Part shown: positions 26,184 through 36,297 of the stretch, piece by piece | How positions within the stretch are numbered: the stretch's first letter is position 1 | Layout: every line of letters begins with the position of its first letter | Assembly: GCA_003249955.1 (NCBI GenBank) | Contig: QKHS01000099.1 | Coordinates: 1-37,514 of the forward strand | DNA: 37,514 nucleotides | DNA from: Bacteroidales bacterium | GTDB lineage: Bacteria; Bacteroidota; Bacteroidia; Bacteroidales; ML635J-15 | Direction of reading: 5' to 3' | Position numbers and translations under genes: made by a program | Notes under the pieces: model-generated | Told to the model about the DNA's origin: nothing | What the model saw: the letters and a program-made list of their open reading frames with translations, nothing else | Database searches by the model: none

Positions 26184-26213
26184 GACTAATGTCATATATG
26201 TTATGATTTAGTC
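26184..26213 (+). terminator. Possible terminator after the recA operon
   Basis: GACTAA at 26184-26189 pairs with TTAGTC at 26208-26213, with an inner TCATA/TATGA stem, followed by TTTATAA. The T tail is short. Another small hairpin (GACTGT/ACAGTC) lies at 26115-26133, right at the stop codon. Confidence 0.4.
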
Positions 26214-26299
26214 TTTATAACGAAAAAACTAAACGGTTAATGCCTGAGTAATACGCAATTACTTTAGCATTGGCATAAACAAACTAAAAACTAATAAAT

Positions 26300-28411
26300 A
26301 TGAAAAAGACCTGGCTGTATCTTTTTGTAATCGTGGTAGTATTGGTTTCATGTAAGCCTGAAGTAAAAGAAGGAGCATTTGATCCCGGAACAATTCCTGA
26401 TGTTTCTTTAACTGACGAAGAAATCCAAAACGGAATTATGACTCCTGAGATATTGTGGAAATTCGGACGTGTAAGCGACCCGCAGTTAAGCCCCGACAAA
26501 AAGACAATCGCATACAATGTTACTTACTACAACATAGAAGAAAACAAAGGCTACACTCATATTTTTGTTGTTCCTGCCGAAGGCGGAAACGCTACCAGAA
26601 TAACCGGCGGAGAATATTCATGCGTTAACCCCAGATGGATTGATGATGGTAAAAAAATTGCTTTTTTGTCAACAGAAACAGATACTGTTCAATTCTGGAC
26701 AATGAATCCGGACGGAACCGAAAAAACAAAAATATCTGACCTGAAAACCAGTGTTAATGTTTTTAAAGTTTCACCAGCGGGAGATAAAGTTTTGTTTTTG
26801 TCCGATGTAAAACTCGACGAAACACCACAGGATATTTACACTGATTTACCAAAAACGAATGTAATAATGGCTGACGATCTTATGTATCGCCACTGGAATG
26901 CATGGACAGATTACATGTACTCACATATTTTCGTTGCCGATTTCGACGGAAAATCAGTAACCAATCCTGTTGATATTATGGAAGGTGAAAAATTTGACAG
27001 TCCGCTGAGTCCGTATTTTGACGATGCCGAAATAACATGGAGTCCTGACGGAAAAATGATTGCTTACACCTGCAAAAAGCTTAACGGAAAAGAATATGCC
27101 CTTAGCACAGATTCTGATATATATCTTTATAAACTTGCCGATAAAACTACAAAAAATCTGACTCAGGGAATGACAGGCTACGATAAATACCCGGTTTTTG
27201 GTCCTGACTCAAAGAAACTTTCATGGATAAGTATGGAAACCCCAGGTTATGAATCAGATAAAGAAAGATTATTCATTATGGATCTGGAAACCGGAGCAAA
27301 AGACTATATCACTACCGATTTCGATTATAACGTTTCCAATGTTGTATGGCCATTAGAAAACAACAGCGATAACATTTTATATTTTACCTCCTGCATAAAT
27401 GCCACTTACCAGATTTTCAGTATTGACTTAACCACAAGAGTTGTAAAACAAATCACCGAAGGAGTTCACGATTATACAAGCATTGCTTACAATGACGGAG
27501 GCTTTATCGCTCAGAAAATGTCCATGTCTATGGCTACAGAAATATTTGAAGTTAATGCAGACGGCACAGACAAACAAATTACTTTTACAAATAAAGATAT
27601 TTACGACAATATCGAATTCGGTAAAGTTATTGAGAAATGGGTAACCACAACAGATAATAAACAAATGCTGGTTTGGGTAATCTTGCCTCCGAAATTTGAT
27701 GCTACTAAAAAATATCCGGCTATTTTATACTGTCAGGGCGGGCCTCAATCAGCAGTATCGCAGTTCTTCTCCTACAGATGGAATTTCCAGATGATGGCTG
27801 CTGACGGATATATTGTTATTGCTCCAAACCGCAGAGGATTACCGGGATTCGGAACAGAATGGAATGCTCAGATTTCCGGCGACTACGGAGGCCAGAACAT
27901 GAAAGACTATATGTCGGCAGTGAACGCAGTAAAAACCGAACCATATGTAGATGCCGACAGAATAGGTGCAGTAGGAGCTTCATACGGTGGCTTCTCTGTT
28001 TACTGGCTCGCCGGACATAATCAGGATAAAACATTTAAAGCATTTATTGCACATTGCGGAATGTTTAACCTTGAATCCCAATATGCCGCAACCGAAGAAA
28101 TGTTTTTCGTAAACCACGACCTTGGCGGAGCTTACTGGGAAGAGGACAACAAAGTTGCTCAGAATTCTTATAAAAATTCACCTCACAATTTCGTACAAAA
28201 CTGGAATACTCCTATTTTAATTATTTCCGGAGGCAACGATTTCAGAATTCCATATACGGAAAGTCTTCAGGCCTTTAACGCCGCACAATTAAACGGAGTG
28301 GAAAGTAAATTATTGATTTTCCCCGAAGAAAGTCACTTTGTACTAAAACCTCAAAACAGTATTTTATGGCAACGCGAATTTAAAGCATGGCTTGATAAAT
28401 ACCTGAAATAA
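26300..28411 (+). CDS. S9 family serine peptidase (prolyl oligopeptidase-like), lipoprotein
   Basis: This 703-residue protein has a lipoprotein signal (lipobox VLVSC, Cys18), an N-terminal beta-propeller with WD40-like phrases (about 50-440; DPQLSPDKKTIAYNV, ITWSPDGKMIAYTC) and a C-terminal alpha/beta hydrolase domain (about 450-703). The catalytic triad is predicted as Ser561 in GASYGG, Asp647 in GGNDFRIP and His679 in EESHFVL. This is the standard S9 layout of dipeptidyl or acylaminoacyl peptidases that trim short peptides entering past the propeller. The lipid anchor places it on an envelope membrane. It is followed by a clear hairpin at 28422-28466. Confidence 0.93.
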   Translation: MKKTWLYLFVIVVVLVSCKPEVKEGAFDPGTIPDVSLTDEEIQNGIMTPEILWKFGRVSDPQLSPDKKTIAYNVTYYNIEENKGYTHIFVVPAEGGNATRITGGEYSCVNPRWIDDGKKIAFLSTETDTVQFWTMNPDGTEKTKISDLKTSVNVFKVSPAGDKVLFLSDVKLDETPQDIYTDLPKTNVIMADDLMYRHWNAWTDYMYSHIFVADFDGKSVTNPVDIMEGEKFDSPLSPYFDDAEITWSPDGKMIAYTCKKLNGKEYALSTDSDIYLYKLADKTTKNLTQGMTGYDKYPVFGPDSKKLSWISMETPGYESDKERLFIMDLETGAKDYITTDFDYNVSNVVWPLENNSDNILYFTSCINATYQIFSIDLTTRVVKQITEGVHDYTSIAYNDGGFIAQKMSMSMATEIFEVNADGTDKQITFTNKDIYDNIEFGKVIEKWVTTTDNKQMLVWVILPPKFDATKKYPAILYCQGGPQSAVSQFFSYRWNFQMMAADGYIVIAPNRRGLPGFGTEWNAQISGDYGGQNMKDYMSAVNAVKTEPYVDADRIGAVGASYGGFSVYWLAGHNQDKTFKAFIAHCGMFNLESQYAATEEMFFVNHDLGGAYWEEDNKVAQNSYKNSPHNFVQNWNTPILIISGGNDFRIPYTESLQAFNAAQLNGVESKLLIFPEESHFVLKPQNSILWQREFKAWLDKYLK

Positions 28412-28421
28412 AAAATAACGG

Positions 28422-28466
28422 AATATGGTATATAGACTGGCTGATAACCGGTAGATATACCATATT
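28422..28466 (+). terminator. Hairpin terminator after the S9 peptidase gene
   Basis: AATATGGTATAT at 28422-28433 is a perfect 12-bp inverted match to ATATACCATATT at 28455-28466. An inner CTGG/CCGG pairing extends the stem, and ATTCTTTA follows. It begins 10 bases after the stop codon. The stem is AT-rich, so efficiency is uncertain. Confidence 0.6.
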
Positions 28467-28502
28467 TATTCTTTATAAACTCTTATAATAACAAATAATA
28501 AA

Positions 28503-29324
28503 ATGAAATGCACGTTTTACACTCTGGTAACTGCTTTACTTATTATTGTAGTTTATTCATGCGGCAGCGACAAACCAGACAAATTACCTTCATCAAATCA
28601 AAGAAAAAAACAAACAGAGAAAGTTGAAGAGAAAGAAGAAGAACAAGATTTGCTGGAAAACAAAGGACTTCCTGTTGATAGTGATTCTGCTCAGGTAATC
28701 TTCACCGGAGGTACGGAAAAAGACCGGCAATATGTTTTTATTGACAAGCGTAAGAAATCAGATTATTATGATCTTATAACAGACTTTGACCTGCCTTCCA
28801 AGTTTGAGATATCACAATATCGCAATTCGTACTCCTCAATCATGAAGTCTTTAACTGAAACACCTGTTGATAATTACCCGAAAATTACTCTCGAAGACAA
28901 CTGGATGAATCTGAAATCATACAATTCTGAATATTATGTTTATTGTCCTGCAAGAGAAGAAGAAAATTACAGATTCAGATTAACAGATTCCAGTATTATC
29001 GTTTTTGACAATAAAGGTGTAACTGCCGAAAAGATATCAGGCTTTGAAAAAGAAAATGACAATCATTTCATCCTTAATACTGTTTGTGTCTCCGATAATG
29101 GTAAACTAATGTCAAAAGAATCAAACATTTACCTTATTGATGCGAAAAAACATGTCTATATATGGGAAACATTTGCTCCGGGCGGACTTATATATAAACT
29201 TATGATTCCGGCAAAATATGCAAAATCATTTCCTGTAATTATAAACTACGGTGAAAAGTCCAAACCCGAAGAATTCAAGTTTGAAGAAATAAATTATTTT
29301 GAAGAAATCTCAAAACTTATATAA
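28503..29324 (+). CDS. Lipoprotein of unknown function
   Basis: This 273-residue protein has a lipoprotein signal (VVYSC, Cys20) followed by a charged linker rich in Lys and Glu (about 25-60; KQTEKVEEKEEEQD). The remainder (about 60-273) looks like a soluble mixed alpha/beta domain with many Tyr and Asp residues and no membrane helix. I do not recognise a family. The Ser-Asp-Lys after Cys20 may act as a surface-export signal of the Bacteroidota type, but that is a guess. It lies 91 bp after the S9 peptidase with a hairpin between them, so it may have its own promoter. Confidence 0.75.
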   Translation: MKCTFYTLVTALLIIVVYSCGSDKPDKLPSSNQRKKQTEKVEEKEEEQDLLENKGLPVDSDSAQVIFTGGTEKDRQYVFIDKRKKSDYYDLITDFDLPSKFEISQYRNSYSSIMKSLTETPVDNYPKITLEDNWMNLKSYNSEYYVYCPAREEENYRFRLTDSSIIVFDNKGVTAEKISGFEKENDNHFILNTVCVSDNGKLMSKESNIYLIDAKKHVYIWETFAPGGLIYKLMIPAKYAKSFPVIINYGEKSKPEEFKFEEINYFEEISKLI

Positions 29325-29448
29325 GTCCGGTTGTGAAATTATAAAACAAATACCGACTGCTTCATTGATAATCAAGTACATTTTTATAAGAAAATAAATT
29401 TATTATTCTTATCTTTAAGCCTTCTTTACTGAATTTTATTGAAATATT

Positions 29449-31155
29449 GTGTTGAGGCTTTACAGACAAATAATTACTGCTTTTTTACTTTTGTTTTTAA
29501 CAATACAATTGCATGCTGTTACCACACAAAAGAATAGTGAAAATTATAATTTATCGGAATACGGGGAATTAGATATTGTGATCGGTTACCGTAATGCAAA
29601 CGGGTATGATGATATCAGTAAAATTATTAGTATCCCGGACAACTCATTCCAAAATTTTATTGATCAAAAATTGTCACCCGATTCGGTTTACTGGTTAAAG
29701 TTGAATATTTTCAATCATAAAAATATTACAGCAGATTATGTACTTCATTTTAATAATACCATCTCCGAAGTAGAAGCTTATCTGTTTCTGGAAGACACTT
29801 TATACAGTTACCATAAAGCCGGTGTGCTGGTCCCGCTATCACAGAGGACATATAAAGGGCACTTAAAAGATAATATAAAATTGCATTTGCCGGGTGAACG
29901 ACAAACTGTTTTGTTTTTGAAAGTAAGAAATGAACTTAATTATAGTAATGTAGAGAAATATCTGATAATTGTCCCCAAAATTGATTTTGATAAAAACATA
30001 AAAAAAACAAACCTGTCAACAGGGATATTTATGGGCAGTATTTGTTTACTGATTGTATTTGCACTGATATTATTCGGATTTTCAAGGGATAGCCTGTATT
30101 TGATCTATGCGCTTTATATGATTTTTATTGTCGGGTATTTTATAAATGCTTTACACATTACGGAATTGGGCTTGTTTCAAGAACTTCCCCGGCTTAACCT
30201 TTACACAGAGTGGTCATTGTATATAAGCCAAAACCTGTATTTTATCTTTTTAAGCCGTATTCTTAAAAAAGAGAAATTGGTTAAAAAACGAATACATGTT
30301 GCTTCTATATTGTACTTTACATTACCGTTGCTTGTAATAATGCTTATAACCAGCTTTTACAACTATAGCCTTGCCAGGATGATGCACTATCTGTACTCTA
30401 TAATGTGTATCCTAATAGCGATTGCTTTGGTTTTTGTGTTTTATAGAAAGGTCGGACTGAAAGTCAGGTTGATTTTTATAGGTACACTTTGTATGGTTTG
30501 CGGGGCACTTATTGCTACTGCCGGATTAAATCCGAAATTTCCGGGACTATATTACAGTCATATGGGGTTTTTTCAGGCAGGAATACTTATCGAGCTTTTT
30601 CTTTTTATGATAGCTGTACTTTATTCATTTTTTGACGAGATCAAATTAAAACATAACATCGAAAAGGATCAGCTTAAAATGCAGATGGAGAAACTTCAAA
30701 AAGAGAAAGAAAATATCCTTTTAAAACAGGAGGTAGATAAAACATACCGGGAATTAGCATCAACCTCAATAAAACTTACACAAAAGGAAACCATTATTAC
30801 TGACATGATGCAAAAGCTTTCCGCTTTAAAACATGAAAATACTAACGAAAATGAATTGAATGTCCTGATAAACGGACTTAAACAGCATTTAAACAATAAT
30901 AGCTGGACAGAATTCGAATACTATTTTAACCAGGTAAATCCCGGTTTTTATTCTGCTTTATTTAAAATACATCCCGATCTGACAGTTAATGAGAAGAAGA
31001 TCTGTGCCTACCTGAAACTAAATCTGAATACAAAAGAAATAGTTTCCGTAAGTGGTAAAAGTTTAAATTCGATTGAAGTAGCAAGAACACGATTACGCAA
31101 AAAACTCGGGCTTGAACCATACCAAAATATATACACATATATATCAAATATTTAA
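29449..31155 (+). CDS. 7TMR-DISM membrane sensor with C-terminal LuxR-like HTH
   Basis: This 568-residue protein starts with GTG at 29449 (a TTG follows at once). It has a signal peptide (about 1-24, TAFLLLFLTIQLHA) and an extracytoplasmic beta domain (about 35-185) of the 7TMR-DISMED2 type, with DSVYWLKLNIFNH. Seven membrane helices follow (about 190-400, starting GIFMGSICLLIVFALILFGF), then a Lys/Glu-rich coiled coil (about 400-470). The HTH tail (about 510-553) contains LTVNEKKICAYLKLNLNTKE and SIEVARTRLRKKLGL. The extracellular domain resembles carbohydrate-binding folds. I infer a membrane-bound regulator that senses a ligand and binds DNA directly. It precedes the giant T9SS protein at 31395 by 239 bp on the same strand. 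Confidence 0.87.
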   Translation: MLRLYRQIITAFLLLFLTIQLHAVTTQKNSENYNLSEYGELDIVIGYRNANGYDDISKIISIPDNSFQNFIDQKLSPDSVYWLKLNIFNHKNITADYVLHFNNTISEVEAYLFLEDTLYSYHKAGVLVPLSQRTYKGHLKDNIKLHLPGERQTVLFLKVRNELNYSNVEKYLIIVPKIDFDKNIKKTNLSTGIFMGSICLLIVFALILFGFSRDSLYLIYALYMIFIVGYFINALHITELGLFQELPRLNLYTEWSLYISQNLYFIFLSRILKKEKLVKKRIHVASILYFTLPLLVIMLITSFYNYSLARMMHYLYSIMCILIAIALVFVFYRKVGLKVRLIFIGTLCMVCGALIATAGLNPKFPGLYYSHMGFFQAGILIELFLFMIAVLYSFFDEIKLKHNIEKDQLKMQMEKLQKEKENILLKQEVDKTYRELASTSIKLTQKETIITDMMQKLSALKHENTNENELNVLINGLKQHLNNNSWTEFEYYFNQVNPGFYSALFKIHPDLTVNEKKICAYLKLNLNTKEIVSVSGKSLNSIEVARTRLRKKLGLEPYQNIYTYISNI

Positions 31156-31247
31156 CACTTCCGGAAATACTATTTTACTAAAACATATCGACAGCTTCAT
31201 ATTAGCATGAAAATACTGAATGTACGACTTTTGTAAGTCTATTCTAT

Positions 31248-31278
31248 TTTGTATTAGCATTATCGTTCTTTACATTTG
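31248..31278 (+). promoter_or_regulatory. Bacteroidota-type promoter of the giant PKD/beta-helix protein
   Basis: TTTG at 31248-31251 and TACATTTG at 31271-31278 are separated by 19 bases, a full match to the TTTG-N19-TAnnTTTG consensus. A start site near 31285 would leave a leader of about 110 bases before the ATG at 31395. It shows that the adhesin can be transcribed apart from the upstream sensor gene. Confidence 0.68.
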
Positions 31279-31394
31279 CAACACTTTTAAAATGCTGTCA
31301 TTGGGTTTCCTTTTATTGTATAAATGGAAGGTACTCATGAAAAGATTTGTATGAGAGGTTATTTAGTTAAATTTATTATTTAAAGCTTGTTTTT

Positions 31395-34300
31395 ATGAAA
31401 TTCCGTTTATTATTCATCCTGTTTTTTAGTTTTTCGTTATTTTCTTTTTCCCAAACGATAAGCAACTTTCCATATACTGAGAGTTTTGAATCCGGTCTGG
31501 GTGATTGGACAAACGCTACGAATGATAGTTATGACTGGATAAGGATTTCAGGTGAAACATCATCAGCCTTTACCGGGCCTTCATCTGCATATTCCGGCTC
31601 GTATTATTTATATGTTGAATCCAGTTATCCTAATTACCCATCATTACCCGGACATCTTATCTCACCTGTCATTGATGCAGGTTCACAACAATTCGGGGCT
31701 TTATTTTTCAGCTTTTGGTATCATTTATATGGTGACACCATGGGGTCATTGTTTGTTGATATCAGTACGGATGACGGAACTACATGGACTAGTCTTTTCT
31801 CTGTTTCCGGTGATCAGGGAAATGCCTGGCATGAAAAAGTATTAGACCTCAGTGTTTATACTGAAACGCCTTTTCGCCTGAGGTTCAGAAGTGTTACCGG
31901 ATCAAACTATCATAGTGATATTGGTATCGATTACTTTGTTTTTACTGCATTTCATAATAATGTCGGAATTGTTTCCGTAGATAATCCGGTTGTTCCGGTG
32001 TCAAGCGGATTAAACAATGTAGATATTACTATCAAAAATCTTGGAACAAATACAAATATTTCAAGTGACATCAACTGGGAAGTTAACGGACTTGCACAAC
32101 CGACATTTAATTATTCCGGTTCTCTTGCAACAGCAAGTTCCTATGGCCCATTTACAATAGGGTCATATGACTTTACTCCGGGAACAAACAACCTCAAAAT
32201 ATGGATAAGTAACGCGAATAACACTACGGATATTGATAATAATAACGATACTATTGAAGTTTCTTTTTGCACTGCACTTTCTGCAGGAACATATACCATT
32301 GGTTCCGGTGGAGATTATCTGACATTTACCGATGCTGCTGATGTCCTGAATAACTGTGGCATATCCGGCCCGGTTGAATTTATCGTTGAACCGGGTGTTT
32401 ACAATGAAAGCTTCAGACTATACGAGATACCCGGGGCGAGTGATGTAAATACTGTTACTTTTGATGGCGTGAATGCTGATCTTGTAAAGATAACAGATGA
32501 TGCCTCCATTCAACCAGCGGTTATTGAACTACAGGGAACAGATCATCTTACGATCAAAAATCTGAGCATTGAAAATACAGGAATATCAAATGCCTGGGGA
32601 ATACACATGCAACAGGGAGCAGATTATAACCGGATAGAATCCAACCGTATCATTGTCCCGAATTATAACTGGATAGACAATGTGTGTCCTGTTGTGGCAT
32701 CAAACAGCGAATATGATGATTACGGCGAAGGCAATAATGTAAATTTTTGTGTAATATCCGGTAATACTTTAATGGGAGGTGAAGCTGGAATACATCTGGA
32801 AGGAATTGATGACCCCGGTTCATTAATGAAAGGTATTGAAATACTTAATAATGACATAAGTGGCACCAAAAACTATGGCATTTTTATTGACAACCCTGAT
32901 TCTCTTACTATCAGCGGTAACAATATTCATAATATGGTAAATTACGATGCTGTTGGTATGTGCTTACTTGATCCTGTCAATTTTTATTTAGACGGGAACA
33001 ATATCATTTCAAATTACCTTGGATTATATATTTTAAACGGGAATTTAACTTATACCCCGGCAGGGACTTCGAATATCACCAATAATATGATCTACGGTAA
33101 AAACAATTACGCAGTTTATCTTGAAGAAATTAAAGAAACAAATATCTTTCATAATACATGTGCCGGTTTCGGCGGTATGAATATCAGTGGTATTGTCAAT
33201 GATGATATAAGGAATAATATTTTTACTGCTGAGAACGATTATGCATTTTACTCTGAAGATGTCTTATCAGGTGATATTGACTATAATTTATACTATACCC
33301 CCGAAACTAATACAAATTTTATTTATGAAGCCGGTGATCATCCTGATCTTGCCACATGGCAATCTGCAAATACAAACATAAATGTGAATTCTGTTGAAAT
33401 TAATCCTGTTTTTGTTTCTGCTGACGATCTGCATATTTTGTCTCCTTTTGCAAATGATCTTGGAGATAATTCAGTCGGTATTACGCTTGATATTGACGGC
33501 GATTCTCGTCCTGCATCTCCATCTGTAACAGTTGATATAGGAGCGGATGAATATAAACCTGATTCTGTAGATGTGGAAATGGTTAACATTTTTATTGATC
33601 CGGCAATATGTGGAGACAGCCTCACCGGTGTTTATGCCGTTATCAGGAATTTGGGAACTGATACTTTATTTACAGCACCCATTACGGTAAATGTTTCAAA
33701 TGCAATTAACCAAACTTTGAATGCGGTTTTTAATGATACATTGACTTTTGGTGAATCAGATACAATCCAGATGGGGACAATTAATACTTATGCCGGAGGA
33801 ACATTTATGCTTCAGGGATTTACTGGTGTGGTAAATGATATGAATCTGGACAACGATACCTTATTGACCGGCTTTTCCGTAAATTCATTATTATTGCCCG
33901 AAGTAACATATACCCCGTTTTGCCCCGGTGAATCAGTATGTCTTTTAGCAACATGTAATTCCGGAGTTGTTTGGTACGATTCCATTTCAGGAGGAAATAT
34001 CATTGGTACAGGAAATACATTTTGCACAGCAAGTTTAAATTCAGATACAGTATTTTATGCAGGGCTTGCACCGGTAACAGATTCACTTGAAACAACTTAT
34101 TCTCCAAGTGGCGAATGTACAAATGGAAATATGTTTGACATTACAGTTGATAACAATATTAAGATAGACAGTCTTGCCTTGAATTTTGCTTATCCGGGAG
34201 CTCAAACAGTTGAACTGTACTATATTGCGAACGGTTCATACGTGGGTAATGAAACCGATCCAGGTGCCTGGACAAGCTGGACAACAATAAATGTAAATAC

Positions 34301-36203
34301 AGCCGGCGGATATACAATTATAGATCCGGGTACGCCATTGGAAATCAATGCCGGAGAAACCTATGCAATTTATATTGATTATAATGCCGTATATTCTGCA
34401 GGTGACAATATTTACAGCAATCAAAATGTAAGTATTTCTGCAGGTGCGGGATTAGATGAGAGTTTCGGTTCTTTAAATAATTCAAGGACTTTTAACGGTA
34501 CTGTCTTTTACAGTATGGATGCCTGTAATACTGACAGAGTGATTGTAAATACAATACCGGAACCTTTAACAACAGCAGGATTTATCTATATAGCTGATGA
34601 CCTTGAGGTCTCAATTATTAATACAGCAGAATACGCAGAGTTTATTGAATATAATTTTGGTAATGGATATACCAGCTACTTATCAGATCCTGTAATTACT
34701 TATGATGTCGAAGATACTTACGAAGTTTGTCAGGTTACTTATAACTACTGCGGTACTGATACAAGCTGCACTGCTATTACAGTTTGCACCTTGCCTGATG
34801 CCGGATTTACATATACTGCAAATGAACTTGAAGTTTCATTTACTTCATTAGCTGTTCTTGCCGATTCTGTTGTATATGATTTTGGGGACGGAGCTTCTAC
34901 AAGCTCAAACACCGATGCTGTTCACACATATTCAGATGGAGGAACTTACGAAGTGTCCCAAATTGCTTATAATTCCTGTGGAACAGATACAAGTTATATT
35001 ACCATTTCAGTTTGTACTTTGCCGGATGCGGACTTTACATATATTTCAAATGAACTTGAAATTTCGTTTACGTCATTAGCGACTCTTGCCGATTCGGTTA
35101 AATATGATTTTGGGGACGGGGCTTCTACAAGCTCAGACACCGATCCTGTTCATACATACTCAGCAGATGGGACTTACGAAGTTTCCCAGGTTGCTTATAA
35201 TTCCTGCGGGACAGATACAAGTTATATTACCATTTCGGTTTGTACTTTGCCGGATGCTGACTTTACATACATTGCAGACGAACTGGAAGTTACATTTACT
35301 TCATTAGCGATTCTTACAGATTCGGTTGTTTATGATTTTGGGGACGGGGCTTCGGCAAGTTCAGCCGCCAATCCGGTTCACACATATTCAGAGGGCGGAA
35401 CTTACGAAGTGTCTCAAATTGCGTATAATTCCTGCGGAACGGATACAAGTTATATTACCATTTCAGTTTGTACTTTACCTGATTCTGACTTTTCATACAT
35501 CATAAATGAACTGGAAGTTACATTTACTTCATTAGCAACTCTTGCGGATTCGGTTAAATATGATTTTGGGGACGGATCTTCTACAAGCTCAGACACCGAT
35601 CCTGTTCACACATATTCAGAGGATGGAATTTACGAAGTTTCCCAGGTAGCATATAATTCCTGCGGAACAGATACAAGTAGTATTATGTTTTCTGTTTGCA
35701 CTTTGCCGGATGCTGATTTTGATTACACAATTAACGCATTTGAAGTATCATTTGCCAATTATGCGGTAAATGCAACATTCGTTGAATATGATTTTGGTGA
35801 CGGATATGTAAGTTATTTGCCTGATCCTGTTTATACATATTCCGAAACCGGCACCTACGATGTCTGTCAGTATGCTTACAACAATTGCGGAACAGATACT
35901 TTATGCCTGCAAATTGATATTGTGGTTGATTTTGTTCAGGAATTTTCAGGTATAAATAATATTGAAATATACCCTAATCCTGCTAAAGATAAAATCAACC
36001 TGACTTTTGATATCGAAAGTAATGAGCATGTTCAGATAAATCTGCTTACATTAACTGGCGAAACGGTTGTTACCAGGAATCTGGAAAGTGTCCGTAAAGA
36101 GGATAAGTATGAAATGGACCTGAACAATGTTTCTCCGGGCATATATATGATTGAGATCAGGATCGGGAACTCTGTTAAAACACATAAATTAGTCGTTGAA
36201 TAA
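31395..36203 (+). CDS. Giant T9SS-sorted surface protein (MAM-like, beta-helix, six PKD repeats)
   Basis: This 1602-residue protein has a signal peptide (MKFRLLFILFFSFSLFSFSQ). Domains in order: a MAM-like domain (about 25-185, with FPYTESFESGLGDW and IGIDYFVF), a CARDB-like domain (about 190-295), a right-handed parallel beta-helix (about 300-700; repeated NN.I and SGN turns such as LTISGNNIHNM), a second CARDB-like domain (about 725-835), a Cys-rich Ig-like domain (about 840-895) and a jelly-roll-like stretch (about 895-1050). Six PKD domains of 76 residues follow (about 1055-1510, YDFGDGAS and HTYS.GGTYEVSQ). The protein ends in a type A T9SS tail (IEIYPNPAKDKINL). Beta-helix domains occur in polysaccharide lyases and adhesins; no lyase active site is clear, so I call it a surface adhesin or glycan-binding protein. 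It is probably controlled by the upstream 7TM-HTH sensor (inference). Confidence 0.92.
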   Translation: MKFRLLFILFFSFSLFSFSQTISNFPYTESFESGLGDWTNATNDSYDWIRISGETSSAFTGPSSAYSGSYYLYVESSYPNYPSLPGHLISPVIDAGSQQFGALFFSFWYHLYGDTMGSLFVDISTDDGTTWTSLFSVSGDQGNAWHEKVLDLSVYTETPFRLRFRSVTGSNYHSDIGIDYFVFTAFHNNVGIVSVDNPVVPVSSGLNNVDITIKNLGTNTNISSDINWEVNGLAQPTFNYSGSLATASSYGPFTIGSYDFTPGTNNLKIWISNANNTTDIDNNNDTIEVSFCTALSAGTYTIGSGGDYLTFTDAADVLNNCGISGPVEFIVEPGVYNESFRLYEIPGASDVNTVTFDGVNADLVKITDDASIQPAVIELQGTDHLTIKNLSIENTGISNAWGIHMQQGADYNRIESNRIIVPNYNWIDNVCPVVASNSEYDDYGEGNNVNFCVISGNTLMGGEAGIHLEGIDDPGSLMKGIEILNNDISGTKNYGIFIDNPDSLTISGNNIHNMVNYDAVGMCLLDPVNFYLDGNNIISNYLGLYILNGNLTYTPAGTSNITNNMIYGKNNYAVYLEEIKETNIFHNTCAGFGGMNISGIVNDDIRNNIFTAENDYAFYSEDVLSGDIDYNLYYTPETNTNFIYEAGDHPDLATWQSANTNINVNSVEINPVFVSADDLHILSPFANDLGDNSVGITLDIDGDSRPASPSVTVDIGADEYKPDSVDVEMVNIFIDPAICGDSLTGVYAVIRNLGTDTLFTAPITVNVSNAINQTLNAVFNDTLTFGESDTIQMGTINTYAGGTFMLQGFTGVVNDMNLDNDTLLTGFSVNSLLLPEVTYTPFCPGESVCLLATCNSGVVWYDSISGGNIIGTGNTFCTASLNSDTVFYAGLAPVTDSLETTYSPSGECTNGNMFDITVDNNIKIDSLALNFAYPGAQTVELYYIANGSYVGNETDPGAWTSWTTINVNTAGGYTIIDPGTPLEINAGETYAIYIDYNAVYSAGDNIYSNQNVSISAGAGLDESFGSLNNSRTFNGTVFYSMDACNTDRVIVNTIPEPLTTAGFIYIADDLEVSIINTAEYAEFIEYNFGNGYTSYLSDPVITYDVEDTYEVCQVTYNYCGTDTSCTAITVCTLPDAGFTYTANELEVSFTSLAVLADSVVYDFGDGASTSSNTDAVHTYSDGGTYEVSQIAYNSCGTDTSYITISVCTLPDADFTYISNELEISFTSLATLADSVKYDFGDGASTSSDTDPVHTYSADGTYEVSQVAYNSCGTDTSYITISVCTLPDADFTYIADELEVTFTSLAILTDSVVYDFGDGASASSAANPVHTYSEGGTYEVSQIAYNSCGTDTSYITISVCTLPDSDFSYIINELEVTFTSLATLADSVKYDFGDGSSTSSDTDPVHTYSEDGIYEVSQVAYNSCGTDTSSIMFSVCTLPDADFDYTINAFEVSFANYAVNATFVEYDFGDGYVSYLPDPVYTYSETGTYDVCQYAYNNCGTDTLCLQIDIVVDFVQEFSGINNIEIYPNPAKDKINLTFDIESNEHVQINLLTLTGETVVTRNLESVRKEDKYEMDLNNVSPGIYMIEIRIGNSVKTHKLVVE
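34557..35922 (+). repeat. Six tandem 228-bp PKD coding repeats
   Basis: Unit starts fall at 34557, 34785, 35013, 35241, 35469 and 35697, an unbroken 228-bp (76-codon) period. The middle four units are nearly identical at DNA level; the first and last are diverged. The decay at the edges with homogenised middle copies is typical of unequal exchange within an array. Confidence 0.9.
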
Positions 36204-36221
36204 AGTTCAGGATATGCTATA

Positions 36222-36248
36222 AATAGCATTAAGCTATTATTATTTCTT
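36222..36248 (+). terminator. Possible terminator after the giant PKD protein
   Basis: AATAGC at 36222-36227 and GCTATT at 36233-36238 pair around a 5-base loop, followed by ATTATTTCTTTT. An overlapping alternative hairpin (ATGCTA/TAGCAT, 36214-36229) uses part of the same sequence. Confidence 0.45.
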
Positions 36249-36297
36249 TTAAATAAATTTTTCAGGCTAAATTTTAGTTGTAAATCTGCAGTCATAA

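Noticed and set aside
34557-35922. CRISPR or satellite repeat
   Set aside because: The 228-bp units are in frame and encode PKD domains.
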